Part shown: positions 13,043-24,000 of the stretch, one piece after another
How the letters are laid out: every line of letters starts with the position of its first letter
How positions within the stretch are numbered: the stretch's first letter is position 1
From: Gaertneriomyces semiglobifer
Lineage: Eukaryota; Chytridiomycota; Chytridiomycetes; Spizellomycetales; Spizellomycetaceae
Length of the DNA: 64,000 nt
Direction: 5' to 3'
Assembly (NCBI GenBank): GCA_025558075.1
Contig: JAHLKF010000014.1
Span: forward strand, 1-64,000
The notes under the pieces: generated by a model
What the model was told of the DNA's origin: nothing
What the model saw: only the letters and a program-made list of their open reading frames with translations
Databases searched by the model: none
Position numbers and translations under genes: made by a program

Positions 13043-13697
13043 GGATGCCGCCAATGCTGCCACCATGAAGAGAGCCTTTTGACTGCGATTTTGGTGTTTG
13101 TTTATGCTTTGTGTTTTTGACCACATAGTTTCCACTTTGCTATTTAGTCCTGTTTTCATCGTTTTCTGTTGTATTGCTCCTCTTTTGCTTGTTGTGTGCG
13201 TGTGAATATGTCTTTTCTGAACATGGCGGGTGTCATTGACTTACGGTGTCCCAGTTCCTGTCGTGACAGCAGCAATGGCCGCGCGACTGACGCGTTTGCG
13301 CAGCATTTGCAAGTAAGCTGTCAAAAAATCCGAGCTTGACAGTGAGAAAATTGCAGAAAATGACCACGTCCAGGCAGGAGAAAATGGACAAAAGAAAGCA
13401 AGAGAAGGTCGGACGATCAAACTTTGTGTGATGGCATGGACCACAACAGCGTGGGTAACATTTGCGCCGTCTTTTGATATGCTTGCACAATTTAAGCGAT
13501 GTAAAACCATGGCGTACGCGTTTCGACAGATGAACATCCGACTGGCATTTCAGTCGTAGAAAACATCGGCAGCTCCATCAAGGCATTAAATAGCGGTGGG
13601 CAGGCAGGGTGACTTCTCGGCCTCAGCGGAAGTTTTGACAGGTCGGCTCTCAAAGTGGGGAATCATTTCGAACATTTGTCGGCGAAAACGTCGCACC
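13043..13697. other. Intergenic region with a possible upstream exon
   Basis: Mostly non-coding. A short open frame from an ATG at about 13209 runs to a good donor (CAA|GTAAGC, about 13312). In phase it could splice to GGCAG|GGT near 13609, extending the next gene's N terminus. That would need an intron of about 295 nt, much longer than others here, so I left it out of the gene model. Confidence 0.4.
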
Positions 13698-15473
13698 ATG
13701 CTAGTTGGCTACTACTCGGACTCTGAAGCCACTCAGAAAAGGAGCCAATATGATTATCCGTGTTCTCCCTCGTCAAGCCGCCTCACGGCTTATCACCAAC
13801 TGGGGAAAAATAGCAGACGCAGCAAAAAGAATCGATATGAGTACCCGTATCTTTCCATACGCATATCAGCACCAGTAAAATCAGCATTACCGGGCTATGA
13901 AGGCGATCGGCGTGTTGAGTGGGCCATTTTATCCGACAGTTCTTCCTTGGAGTCGAGTACATGCGCTACCGTGCAGTCACTGAGAGTACTGAAGGACTTT
14001 TGGGATGAAGTCGGCGGTGAACTTGCTTGGCCAGCGTTTGTGGAATGCGTTTTTGGTGACGAGATTACTACTTGTTGGGACAAGCAGCTGGACTACATTG
14101 CAAACCGAATTGCGGGAAGACCACATGAATTGGCATCTTTTTTGGCGGATGTCAGAGATTGGGACGCTTTCAGGTTGATGGTGAGGCGAAGATCTGGTAG
14201 ATTACCTCAAGCTTGGGGTCCACGACACCTGAAAAGTTCCTCCCACTCACCCGTTCCCGACTCAGACGACGATCTGTCGCGTCTGGTACGTCGGTCACGT
14301 AAAAATTATGAGCTCGCCCTGGAAGAGAAAGAGGAGGCGTGGGAGAGGCAAAGACTTTCTCTTCAGCATGCATTGAACAGATCGGAACGCAAAATCGAGA
14401 GACTCCTTAGTTGCATTGCCACGACCATAGGCACTGATATCCTCTTACCGAACATGGCAAAAGATGGCGGCCCGGAAACTCGGGAGAAACGTTTGAAGAA
14501 AAAAGTGAGCTTTGACCTGGACACTATAATGAGAGAAATTGACCGTCATGCCAACAAGACAGAAACATCTAGCACCTATCCAATTAATGTCACTCCTAAT
14601 TTAGGCATTCCTGCCTTCAACGGCCCTTCCAAAAAACCGGAGAATGGAGACACCATGATGAAAAAATCAGAAGGTAGACGGGATGGTCGTTCAAGAACTG
14701 AAGCAGCAGACGTTCCAGTGTCACGAGGGTGGGAACACGCCCTTGCAGCGGCAAAAGGCGATCAAGCCATGTCACCGCCAGTGCCTGAAGAAGGGAGAGA
14801 TATCGCCTTCCAATCGACAACATCAAAGAGAGGCGCTGCAGCCCAACCCGGCGAGGTTGTAAGAAACGATCGACGCAAGCCTCGTCCTACCTCTCAGCTT
14901 GAGGCTTTAACCTATGGCGTGTTACCCAATCCATTAGGCCCGGAAATGTTGTCCGCTACATGTGGGTGCCATCCCATCTCGCGTTTAGATAGGCGGCTTG
15001 ATCCCATCAAGGGTTCGGATCCCAGCAAATCAGCGAACAACAAAGAAACCTTACACTTTGACGACCTCGAATTCCCGGAACCTCTCGCGTACGACATTGC
15101 AGCCGCAGTACCGCGTTACACATACGACAACGTCCCTTGTGGGCAGTGCGAGTCCTTGAATAGTAAGATTCCCGCCTTTGACCCAAGCACAGATGGCGAG
15201 CACTTGTACGCAGAGTATGTGAGTCCCACTTTCGGGTGCGATAGAGAATCTCGTCGGTTTAAATCCATCAACCCCACTGTGAAGCCGCGGTTGACCAAGC
15301 AAAGTAGCTGGGCAAGCCTCAAGGCGCTTACTATCAAGCGCAGTACATCCGTCAGATCCCGCCAGCCTGATCCGAAATCTTCCTGCGGTGAGCAGGACGA
15401 GGCTAACGCAAGCGTATCACTCAAAAATCGTTTAAACAAAGTACTTGGCCGAAAGACAAAGGTGAACTCTTAG
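13698..15473 (+). CDS. Hypothetical protein, 591 residues, single exon
   Basis: Unrecognised. The start is the first ATG, MLVGYYSDSEATQ; the frame is open from 13596 but without an earlier ATG. Features: a basic, Tyr/Ser-rich N terminus (about residues 1-65); a probable folded helical domain at about 80-180 containing LRVLKDFWDEVGGELAWPAF and FVECVFGDEITTCWDKQLDY; a charged predicted coiled coil at about 200-245 (LALEEKEEAWERQRLSLQ); a long polar, probably disordered stretch; and a basic Ser-rich C terminus ending KNRLNKVLGRKTKVNS. No signal peptide or membrane segment. The folded domain has the size and helicity of a small protein-binding module, but I cannot name it. An extra 5' exon is possible. 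Confidence 0.65.
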   Translation: MLVGYYSDSEATQKRSQYDYPCSPSSSRLTAYHQLGKNSRRSKKNRYEYPYLSIRISAPVKSALPGYEGDRRVEWAILSDSSSLESSTCATVQSLRVLKDFWDEVGGELAWPAFVECVFGDEITTCWDKQLDYIANRIAGRPHELASFLADVRDWDAFRLMVRRRSGRLPQAWGPRHLKSSSHSPVPDSDDDLSRLVRRSRKNYELALEEKEEAWERQRLSLQHALNRSERKIERLLSCIATTIGTDILLPNMAKDGGPETREKRLKKKVSFDLDTIMREIDRHANKTETSSTYPINVTPNLGIPAFNGPSKKPENGDTMMKKSEGRRDGRSRTEAADVPVSRGWEHALAAAKGDQAMSPPVPEEGRDIAFQSTTSKRGAAAQPGEVVRNDRRKPRPTSQLEALTYGVLPNPLGPEMLSATCGCHPISRLDRRLDPIKGSDPSKSANNKETLHFDDLEFPEPLAYDIAAAVPRYTYDNVPCGQCESLNSKIPAFDPSTDGEHLYAEYVSPTFGCDRESRRFKSINPTVKPRLTKQSSWASLKALTIKRSTSVRSRQPDPKSSCGEQDEANASVSLKNRLNKVLGRKTKVNS

Positions 15474-15588
15474 CTCAGAACGACCGTTTCAGTGGGACAT
15501 TGAGGGTACAAATAATCATTACATGCGCGCGAATCTCTGTCACGTTTGTCCTGTTAATCATATCTGTAAATATACGCTACAGACCCAA

Positions 15589-18500
15589 CTATTGCTGATT
15601 ACATTCTAATTTCTGTCTTTCCTGCTCTTCCTGTTCTTGAGATCTTTGATGTACACGCCCTTTCCTCGCTGTGGCAATTCGTTCCTCCGCATCAGGAAGT
15701 GTTGGTTTCTTCAATTTTGAATTTTTTCGCTCCCTCTCGAGGCTTATATTTCGTTCGAGAGCCTCAAAGCCAAGGCGGTCATTCTTCACTGGTTTGATAG
15801 GACTTGGAGGCTCATTTTCTGCTTCCTCAACCATTCGCTTTTTCTGTGCCATTGGCACAGGTGATGCAACATATGAAGACACACGCTTTCCGCCGGGCAT
15901 AGGTGATGGAGGGGGGTGGGAAAAATCCTTGTCGGTTTTCACCGTGGCTATTGTTCCACTTTTGATGTTCTTATCCTCTAGAACCGGTGCCACAGCGTCT
16001 GTAGCCACAAGTTCCGTGGCTTTTACGACCATGGCTTGGCTCTCAATGCGCATTAATGCATCCTGGAGTGTCCTCGTTTCCACTTCCAGCTCATCACGTT
16101 CCTCGATCAACAAGGAAAGCTGCTCGTTTGCTGCTTTAAGTTTCAAGCTCCATTCGGCCTTCTTAGCGTCATACGCCTCAACCACACGATCATACTTTTC
16201 TAGCGGCACGCTGTGCTCCAATTTCCTGTGAACTCTCTGTACTTCTTCTTGATATTTACGTAGTTCCGCAGACAAAGCAGCATATTCTTCCGAAGTATGG
16301 CATTGACCGATTGATTTTTGCATATCACAGAGTTGCTCCCTTAATTGTTCAACCAGGTTGAGCTGTTCGCGATTCTGGCTTTGCAGTGCGGGTATCGTTA
16401 GTACGGCCTCCTTCTCGCGGTCCAACTCTAATTCGACCTGCTCCCTAGCATACTGGACTTCTTCAATAGCTCGCTCGCGTTCCAAAACTACAAGTTGTAA
16501 TTTTCGAATCTCCTCCTGATGCTCCGCAAGCTGTTGAGCGGACTCGCAAGATTGTATCTCAACAGCGCTCTTCTCCCTCAGCAACTCATCATACCGAGTC
16601 TGTGCCATTCCGCAAGCTACGCGACTTTCCTCCAGGTCAAGTTTGCTGCTATCACAGTCTGCAAGTGCTTTGCGTAGCTCTTCAGTTTGAAGAAGCTTCT
16701 CATGTTCCAACGTCTGAAGATTTCTCCTGACTGACGCAAGTTCTTCTTCCAATGTCGTGATATCCTTCGTGTCTTTCACCATTTCACGTAATTGAGCTTC
16801 AAGAGTAACGATTTTGTCCTGCAGCCTTGATTTTTCCTGCCTCATCTCATCCAAGTGGGTGGTTGCCGCGAGGCACTCTTTCTGAGCCCTCTCGCACGCC
16901 TCAAGCGCACTCTCTCTCTCCGTGTCTAGTTTCTGGATCGTCTGTTTCAGGGTATCGGACTGTGCGTGAGCAGCCGCTATGCCTTCCTGCAGGGTCAGCT
17001 TTTCCATCTCCAGCCGTTCAGTAAGGGAATTTTGCTCCGCCAATTTGGACTCCAAGTCCTGTAGAAGATTATTCTGATTGCGGTGCTGGTCTTCTAGCTT
17101 ATCCTTGATGTTTTCGAGTGTCCTGAACTTCTCCTCGACAAGAGCGCAACGCTGTTCCCATTCGTGTATTCGCGCGGTATTCTCATCCTGTGCCTGGCCC
17201 CATAAGCCAGCCACGGCATTCAAAGCCTCCTGCAGGATGGTGCTGTCAACATCAGGTCCTTCTATGGAGTTCTGGGCCGTACGTGATACTTCCAGCTCAT
17301 GCTCAAGAGTGAGCTTGTCCATCGCGAGCTTTTCCATTCGACACTCAAGGTTTTCCTTATCTTCCAAATACCGCTTATTAGCGATCTCGAGGTGATCTAT
17401 TTGATCTTGATGCGTTTTGACTTTCTCTTCGCAGTTAGCAAGTAGCTCCTGCAATTCGGCTTTATCTCGTTCGAGCTCAGTAATAGCGGAGCTGGTTTGA
17501 TTTAACTTGCTGTCTTTCTCACTTAGCATGCACTCCATCTGAGTGCTTTCCTGCAGGGCTAACGTGGCAATTTTCTGTTGGTCATGTAACAGTTCCTGAA
17601 GTGAAGCTAAAGCTTCCTCGCGAGCGGTTAACTCTACCCTCAATTGTTCATATTCCTGCTTGAATTTTTCTAGCGCAGCCTGGGCGTTATCGACCTGCAC
17701 GCGACAACCATTGGCTACGCGCTCCTTTTCGGCAACCTCCTCGCTCAACTGCTCGCGCTGTCTCTGGAGATCGTCAATAGTAGTTTCCAATTCCGCTATT
17801 CTGGGCAGTTGGAGTTTTATTTCGGTATCCTGCACGTTTACCCTTTGATGTAATTCGGTGTTTTGATTTGTTAAAGTTGCAATGGTCACCTGTAACGCGC
17901 TGGCCCCTGCCAGTTGGTCCTCTTTTAGTTTAGTTAACTCAATGTCTTTATCGGCCAGGACCTCGAGGGTATTAGCCAGCTGCTGTGTAAGCGACTCCAA
18001 CTCTGTACGTTGCGCTGCGATAGCTCCTTCTATTGAGGTCTTCTCCCCTTGAGCAGATTCAAGAGTGCTATTAAGCAGTTTCACCTGCTTCCGCAGCTCT
18101 TCTAGTTCAGCATTAGCATTTTGCTCTCTTTGGCGAAGGCTTTCTTGCAAGCTCGACAATGTTTCCTGGAGAGTGCGCATGCCATCGCCATGCTGTTTGG
18201 ACACCTCTTCTGCCTGCTTCTGCAAATCGTCCAGCTCTGCCTGTTTGAGGGCAACCTCGTCCCGTAAGCACGTGACCTCCCTTTGGTGTGTCTCTTGCGC
18301 TTCTTCCAAGGCTTGATGAAGTGCCTGCATGCAAGCCAACTCCTCCCTCGTTTGTGTCACTTCGTCCCGCATTTGTGCGAGAGCCACATCGGCAGCGGTT
18401 TCCTGTTCTTTGAGCTGCGTCTCGAAGCGTTCGATCCGCGCATGAGCTATTGACAACTGATCCCGCTCATTCGCCCGGTCCTGCTCAATAGATCTTACAT

Positions 18501-19674
18501 GTCTGTTTAGTTCTTCCTTTTCTGAAATGGCGCTTTCATACGAACGCTGGAGCTGCTCGTAGAAGCTGCGCTCTTGGGCAATGCCGTCGACCTCTGCCTG
18601 TAGGAGGGCGACCTTTTGAACATGCTCCTCCTCCGATAGTTCACTATTTCGCAGCAGTCGCTCGTACTGCTTCCTCGTTTCCGCAGCGCTAGTTACGCCG
18701 GCTTGAAGTGCCACTTCGAGGTCATTAACTCGTACACAAGCGGCTTGCGCTTCTTTCTCAGCATGTGCGAGCCGCTTCTGCAAAAGTTCCGCGTGCGCCG
18801 ATGCTTCCAGAGCTTCGATTTTGCAAGCACGGAGTTCGTCCTTGATGTTTCTCATTGACACATCGTATGTATGCTCTTGACGATCCATATCTTCGACCAA
18901 TTTACATTTCTCGTGCTCCAGATCTCCCAGACGCTTCGTCTGTTCCTTTAAGAGCCATTCTTTTTCATCCAGTGCATTGCGCAGATCCTGCACACGACAT
19001 TCAGTATCTGCCAATTGGATGTCCTTTGCTTTGAGAACGCATAAGGACTGGGCATTCTGTTGTTCCAGCTGGGCCCGCATGCGCGACGACTCCTCAAGTT
19101 GTCCCCTAAGTGAATCTTCTTGAAGAGTACGTTGCACCATATCGCGTTCCTTGTCCTCCGCTTCACGAAAAATGTTGACTTCCCGTTGCTCATGTTCTCG
19201 CAGCAACTGAGACATCCGTTCCAGCTCGAGTGAGAGTTGCTTCTCCTTTTCCAACCGTTCCGCATTTATACGTCTGTTTTCCTGGAGCTCCTGTACGAGC
19301 TGCTCGTGCTTGTTTTCTTGCTCTGCCAAATGTCTTTGAGTCACCTGTAATAATGAATGTTTTGCGGCAAGGTCGTCCTTTAATAGTTGTTGTTGCTTTT
19401 GCTGTTCCTCCACCAAAACCGCCTGATGCTCTAGATCCAGACGCAGCGCTTCTAGCGTCTGCACATACTTTGCGGCATCCTTGTCATGCGCCAAAGAACA
19501 GTCCTGAATGTGCGACCGGTATGCAGCTTTCGATATTTCTAGCTGGGTTCGAAGCGCATCAATCTCTGCTTTGAGAGCCTCCACTAACGGACTTGCCACA
19601 TCAAGCAGGGATTCCTCGTCCAGCGCGAGCGAGAGGTCCGCCTGTATTACATCTTCAGACGAGGTTAGCATCAT
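15589..19674 (-). CDS. Long coiled-coil protein, 1361 residues, single exon
   Basis: Starts MMLTSSEDVIQADLSLALDE and from about residue 30 to 1230 is an almost unbroken heptad-rich, Glu/Gln/Leu/Lys-rich coiled coil with many QLREQ/LEEE-type repeats. The C-terminal 130 residues are different: basic, with proline-directed Ser sites (SPMPGGKR, ASPVP, PPSPIKP), a KKR cluster and a final Gln/Glu-rich helix. No motor, GRIP or other head domain is visible, so golgin, centrosomal or septum/spindle scaffold roles are all possible. Long coiled coils cannot be assigned by composition. Absence of introns in 4.1 kb contrasts with most neighbours. It is convergent with the 591-residue gene (115 bp apart). 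Confidence 0.8.
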   Translation of the reverse strand: MMLTSSEDVIQADLSLALDEESLLDVASPLVEALKAEIDALRTQLEISKAAYRSHIQDCSLAHDKDAAKYVQTLEALRLDLEHQAVLVEEQQKQQQLLKDDLAAKHSLLQVTQRHLAEQENKHEQLVQELQENRRINAERLEKEKQLSLELERMSQLLREHEQREVNIFREAEDKERDMVQRTLQEDSLRGQLEESSRMRAQLEQQNAQSLCVLKAKDIQLADTECRVQDLRNALDEKEWLLKEQTKRLGDLEHEKCKLVEDMDRQEHTYDVSMRNIKDELRACKIEALEASAHAELLQKRLAHAEKEAQAACVRVNDLEVALQAGVTSAAETRKQYERLLRNSELSEEEHVQKVALLQAEVDGIAQERSFYEQLQRSYESAISEKEELNRHVRSIEQDRANERDQLSIAHARIERFETQLKEQETAADVALAQMRDEVTQTREELACMQALHQALEEAQETHQREVTCLRDEVALKQAELDDLQKQAEEVSKQHGDGMRTLQETLSSLQESLRQREQNANAELEELRKQVKLLNSTLESAQGEKTSIEGAIAAQRTELESLTQQLANTLEVLADKDIELTKLKEDQLAGASALQVTIATLTNQNTELHQRVNVQDTEIKLQLPRIAELETTIDDLQRQREQLSEEVAEKERVANGCRVQVDNAQAALEKFKQEYEQLRVELTAREEALASLQELLHDQQKIATLALQESTQMECMLSEKDSKLNQTSSAITELERDKAELQELLANCEEKVKTHQDQIDHLEIANKRYLEDKENLECRMEKLAMDKLTLEHELEVSRTAQNSIEGPDVDSTILQEALNAVAGLWGQAQDENTARIHEWEQRCALVEEKFRTLENIKDKLEDQHRNQNNLLQDLESKLAEQNSLTERLEMEKLTLQEGIAAAHAQSDTLKQTIQKLDTERESALEACERAQKECLAATTHLDEMRQEKSRLQDKIVTLEAQLREMVKDTKDITTLEEELASVRRNLQTLEHEKLLQTEELRKALADCDSSKLDLEESRVACGMAQTRYDELLREKSAVEIQSCESAQQLAEHQEEIRKLQLVVLERERAIEEVQYAREQVELELDREKEAVLTIPALQSQNREQLNLVEQLREQLCDMQKSIGQCHTSEEYAALSAELRKYQEEVQRVHRKLEHSVPLEKYDRVVEAYDAKKAEWSLKLKAANEQLSLLIEERDELEVETRTLQDALMRIESQAMVVKATELVATDAVAPVLEDKNIKSGTIATVKTDKDFSHPPPSPMPGGKRVSSYVASPVPMAQKKRMVEEAENEPPSPIKPVKNDRLGFEALERNISLERERKNSKLKKPTLPDAEERIATARKGRVHQRSQEQEEQERQKLECNQQ

Positions 19675-20147
19675 CTTGCGCTTGATAATGTTACACCCAA
19701 AACAGAAAGATATATAGTACTGGATGCTAACTAAGAAGCTACGGTGGGGGGTTCATAGCTTCATGGAGACAGCAATGAAGCAGTAGATCCAGCGGCGGAT
19801 AACCTACCCTCCACAAGTTCAGACCTATTGCTGCCTTTGCTGCAGTGCGAAGAATTATGTCAAACGTGTGCAGTTAACGCGCGCGTTGTCCGGTCCGGAC
19901 GTGTTAACAGCTGCGACTGTCGCTGCAGATAAGGAAACATAGGCACGGCGCATATATACGCTGGGGGTCTGCATCTTGCGCTTGCAGGTGGGGGCGGGGG
20001 GATGTCAAGGGAGTGTCTCACTTTGGGTTTCTGTTGAAACATCATTGTGATTCTCAAATGTGTGTGTGCTCTTCCGTAACCCAGTCGACATGAATGCCTC
20101 TACAATGAGTAACTAACTAACTACAGTATCGGTGTCCGTCCTCATTA
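19675..20147. other. Intergenic region, 473 bp
   Basis: Lies upstream of the coiled-coil gene and downstream of the 221-residue gene, both on the minus strand. No coding exon is supported. It contains an ACTAACTAACTA run near 20110 and a GC-rich segment (GGTGGGGGCGGGGGG) near 19990. Confidence 0.5.
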
Positions 20148-20813
20148 CTATATCGCATGGAGAAATTCTACCACGGCCGCTCCCACAGCATCTGCTTCCA
20201 CAAAATCCTCACACATGAAGCGGGCCCACTTGCTGATGAACTCCTCAAAATCACAGTTCGTCGGCTTTAGGCCCGTCTTCGTACCCAGAAATAAGCGACC
20301 TAATGAATCGTCGGTGGCCTTCTTCTTGCTGGCTTTCCCGCGTTGCTGGACAAGTTTGATGTACAAGGGATAAGTATCCAGTTCGTCAGAGCATTCGTCG
20401 TAATCCAACTCAATTTTCAGATACCCAGGCACCTCGGGGTGTGGCTCGTTGGTGACAATAGGTAGACCAAAGTCGGCGCTCGCAGTAGCTTCTGTATCTC
20501 CAGTTAGAAATAGGTATTCTATTACAGAGGCAGGTATTTTGATAGTGTCCCGCACGCTCTCAGGAAACGCCATGATAATGTCCTGCAGTGTCTCATTGAC
20601 TGTATCCGGATCCTGAACAGCCTTAATGCTTCCAAACTCTGTCGGAAACGTCTCCTTCAAAGACTCAATGTCCGTCCTGTATCTCGTCTGGAGCTCTGCT
20701 CGCGCACTCCGAATGAAGGCATCTTCCTGTCCTCTTGGAACTTCATCAATGCCCGGGTAGTGCACAACGTCCCTCCAGTCAAAATCCGTTCCACTGTCGT
20801 CTGAATCGCTCAT
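20148..20813 (-). CDS. Hypothetical acidic protein, 221 residues
   Basis: Single exon starting MSDSDDSGTDFDWRDVVHYP. The first 35 residues are acidic. The remainder alternates hydrophobic and charged residues and looks folded, with an Asp/Glu-rich strand-like region (LKIELDYDECSDELDTYPLY, about 135-155), a basic insert KASKKK, and a helical C terminus FEEFISKWARFMCEDFVEAD. No signal peptide, membrane segment or known motif. The pattern of a PGYLKIEL strand followed by YPLYIKL would suit an RWD-like fold, but I would not assert it. Divergent from the IQ-motif gene with a TATA-rich 223-bp spacer. Confidence 0.65.
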   Translation of the reverse strand: MSDSDDSGTDFDWRDVVHYPGIDEVPRGQEDAFIRSARAELQTRYRTDIESLKETFPTEFGSIKAVQDPDTVNETLQDIIMAFPESVRDTIKIPASVIEYLFLTGDTEATASADFGLPIVTNEPHPEVPGYLKIELDYDECSDELDTYPLYIKLVQQRGKASKKKATDDSLGRLFLGTKTGLKPTNCDFEEFISKWARFMCEDFVEADAVGAAVVEFLHAI

Positions 20814-20917
20814 TTCGAAGTATCAGCCTTGCGCAAGATCAACGATAGTCTTGGCCGAGACAAAAACTTCCGCGCTGAGAGTCAAACCCAAAAAAGCAAC
20901 ACCCTCATTGAACGTCG

Positions 20918-20930
20918 CTATATATAAATA
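20918..20930. promoter_or_regulatory. TATA-like element in a divergent spacer
   Basis: The sequence CTATATATAAATA lies about 105 bp from both start codons (20813 on minus, 21037 on plus), a plausible TATA box for either gene. Confidence 0.4.
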
Positions 20931-21036
20931 CCGGACGACGGACGAAGATGAGTAAATCTTGCCGACCTGATGGTGGTGACTGTCACGGTTCGATAACGAA
21001 ACACCGCACCACTCAACACTATCAAAAGTACATCGC

Positions 21037-24000
21037 ATGGACACTCCATGGCAGAAATGGGCCCCTCAGTATCGACCGCAGGTCTCGACGGGTGGTACTT
21101 CGTTGCGGTCAGCGCTATCATATTGGGGAGGAACGTGGAAAACGGAGTCGAAGGCGCCGAACATTCAGTATGAAGCTGACGGAACCGAACAAGCCAACAC
21201 TCGACCCGGAAGCGTTTCTACAATTGTACAAAGTAATGTTACTGAGGAGACACCAGCTACGATTAGCCACATCTCGACGCATGTTGGTGCTGCCTTCACC
21301 CAATTGGAGGATGCAAAACTACAAGAGGACCGTGCTATGGATTTTGCCGAAGATGATGAAATTGAGGATGACGAGCCGGTATTGATGATCAAACGAGTCA
21401 CTGGTCATGGCATAGGATCCGTCAAGCGGTTGATAGAAGTTCCTAAACCACACGCCTATACGGTCGCCGGCTCAGTAGGAAGCAGTAACTTAGGGCAGGG
21501 AAGTGTAGAAACCAGCAGTCATGCCGAAGCAGGGCGCGTAGGTGCACTCGCCCCGTCTGTTCGATCTTCGAATCCAGATGAAGTGTTAGTATTTCCCTCG
21601 CTGTCTCGGCCAAGGACACGGCATTCTGATGGGAGCCAGTCCGCAAGCTCTCTTGGCAGTGGCGCTCTTTTTGATAGTTTCGATGCGCTCTCGCGTATGT
21701 CTACGCGAGAAGATACAACTTCGCATTCCCACGAGCAGTGGCATGCCACTTTATCTAGCATGGAGGCCACGAAAGCAGCGAAAATTTCCCGGAAATGGGT
21801 CCCCAATGCTGTAAGCGGTTGTGTCGACCCGAATTCCGAGGACGCCCATTTGGATGAGTCTCAACATCCTGTTACATCAGGAGGTTCAGGAAGCCTGGCG
21901 GATGACAGAGAGATAGCTGGTACGCGAAAGCCGTCATCGGCCAGTCGCGCCCTCCATGCCACTCGCCGACCGCAATCGGCATCGTTTTTCTCGCGATCAG
22001 GCCATGTCAAAGTGAGCAGACCGAGTTTCTCTGCTGGGCCGCGCAGGCTAACGCAGAATCTCCCACCATTACCTTCTGGCAACCCGCGGGTCGCATGGGG
22101 CGACGTTGATGATACGCGAAATATGTGGAACCATTCCCGTGAACCAAGCATCAACATGGAAGAAGTAAATAACGCCGAAGTTTTTGGCAGTTACCGTGAT
22201 TCGGAAGATACTGGTGCTTATTCAGCGACGAAAGCGGGCTTCAACTCCACTTCTTCGGTCTCTGGCGCATCTGCTGCTGTTGAGAATGGCCTGTCCGGAA
22301 AAAGTCGTTCTTTGGTGTCACCTCCTTCCAGTGTTGACTTTCGTCAATCCTTACCTCAAGCAAGCGGTGTATTGGAAGATCAGACCCTTGACTCTACTGG
22401 CACAATCGAATGTGATACCAAGCAGCATACGTTCACGTTAGCGGAAATTGGTAATTTCAACAAACCTTTGACGAGACCAACTTCCAGTGCATTTGAGGCA
22501 AGAATGCCAATCCCAGTCGGGGAAGCGCCCATATCGGACGCTCAATGCACTTTGGATTTCCGGGATGAAGGACGAAATTGCATTAATGATGCCCAAGGCG
22601 TGGCGTTATCGGTAGATGATTTGGAGTCGCCAGCCTACAACATTGTTGAGATCTCTGCGTCTGAGGACAGGAAGGTGACTGCGAGAGCCTTGCCTGCGAG
22701 TGTGAGGAAATCATCACTGCCTATGTCTTCTGCTTCGAGCCCTAAGCCATCTTCCGGCAAAGTATCTTCGAGATCAAGTAGCGCGGATCCTATGGGGTCC
22801 GCGGCGTATCAGTACTACGCGCTTCTGGCTGAAATAGCTCAGCGAAAGTCCAAGCAACGTAGCAATGTTCCAGTTTTCGATGTGAATATCGCCGACGGGT
22901 CTAGGAATATCGTCTATCCCGGCAGGTTCCTATTCGCTAGTGACGAGCTAGACATGGACGAATCTGCCAGCAACTTAATGTTATACGCACCTGCGTCGGG
23001 TTTTTCACATCAGTGTGGCCATCGAGGCTGCACCGCACGACCGAAGTCGGGACGCCGAAGGCGGCGACCTCTTTCCACGAAATGTCCCACGCGGCCGATT
23101 GGTGTTAGAGTTTCGTCGGCTTTTCGCAAAATTCCTCCATCACGCCAATCATCATATATCGGGCAAAGCGCCTCCTATCAGCGCGACGGTCAGAATCGTA
23201 GCCCTAGACATGCTTTCACAGGTGATGGTGCAAGGCATAAAGACATTGGCGTAGTCTACATCGAGCCGGAACTTAACAACCTCCGAGTTGCGTACTCGAG
23301 TCCTACACCAGAAGAGAGACCGCAAGATCTCGATGTACGTGTGCCGTCATCTATATTGCGAACGCCTACGTGCAGTAGCTCTAGCAAAACTCCGCAACGG
23401 TTACCGATGAAGAAGCTGCGTTTTTGTGACCCGCCGTCCAGGGAGACAGGTGCAGTGCTAGGTCGAAATGAGGTGACCCCTAATTCGCGCGAACAGCGAG
23501 TACATCGACTTGGGCAACTCGACATTGAGGACGAACAGGACCGCATTTCAGGGGAAGTCGATGGAAAACAGAATAATTTGGAACGGGAGGGTGATTATAG
23601 AGGTATTTTAGACGAATTGCCCCAAAGCCAGCACCGTCTGAGATTTAGTGGATCGGTTGCGCATAGATCTGAATCTACAGTGAACTCATTGTCAATCCGG
23701 ACGATGTCGTTCCAATCATTGCAACCGCCTGCTGAGATTCAACCCCGGTACATCGCCCATCAGTCAGAACATATAAATGCTGTTCATGACTTCAGTCAGA
23801 GCGTCAACGGCCCGCGACTAACGATTGTTAGTGCCCGATCCACCGATGAAGGCGACATTACGATCAGACCGCTTTCTCGTCATGGTGCCAGTGATGATTT
23901 GCAGGGCCATCCTGATTGGCCACGAAGTGCGGTGGTACCGGGAGATATGCCTGTTAGAAGTCCTGCAATGGTGCAGTCAACCGAGCCTCTCGCGGACGAT

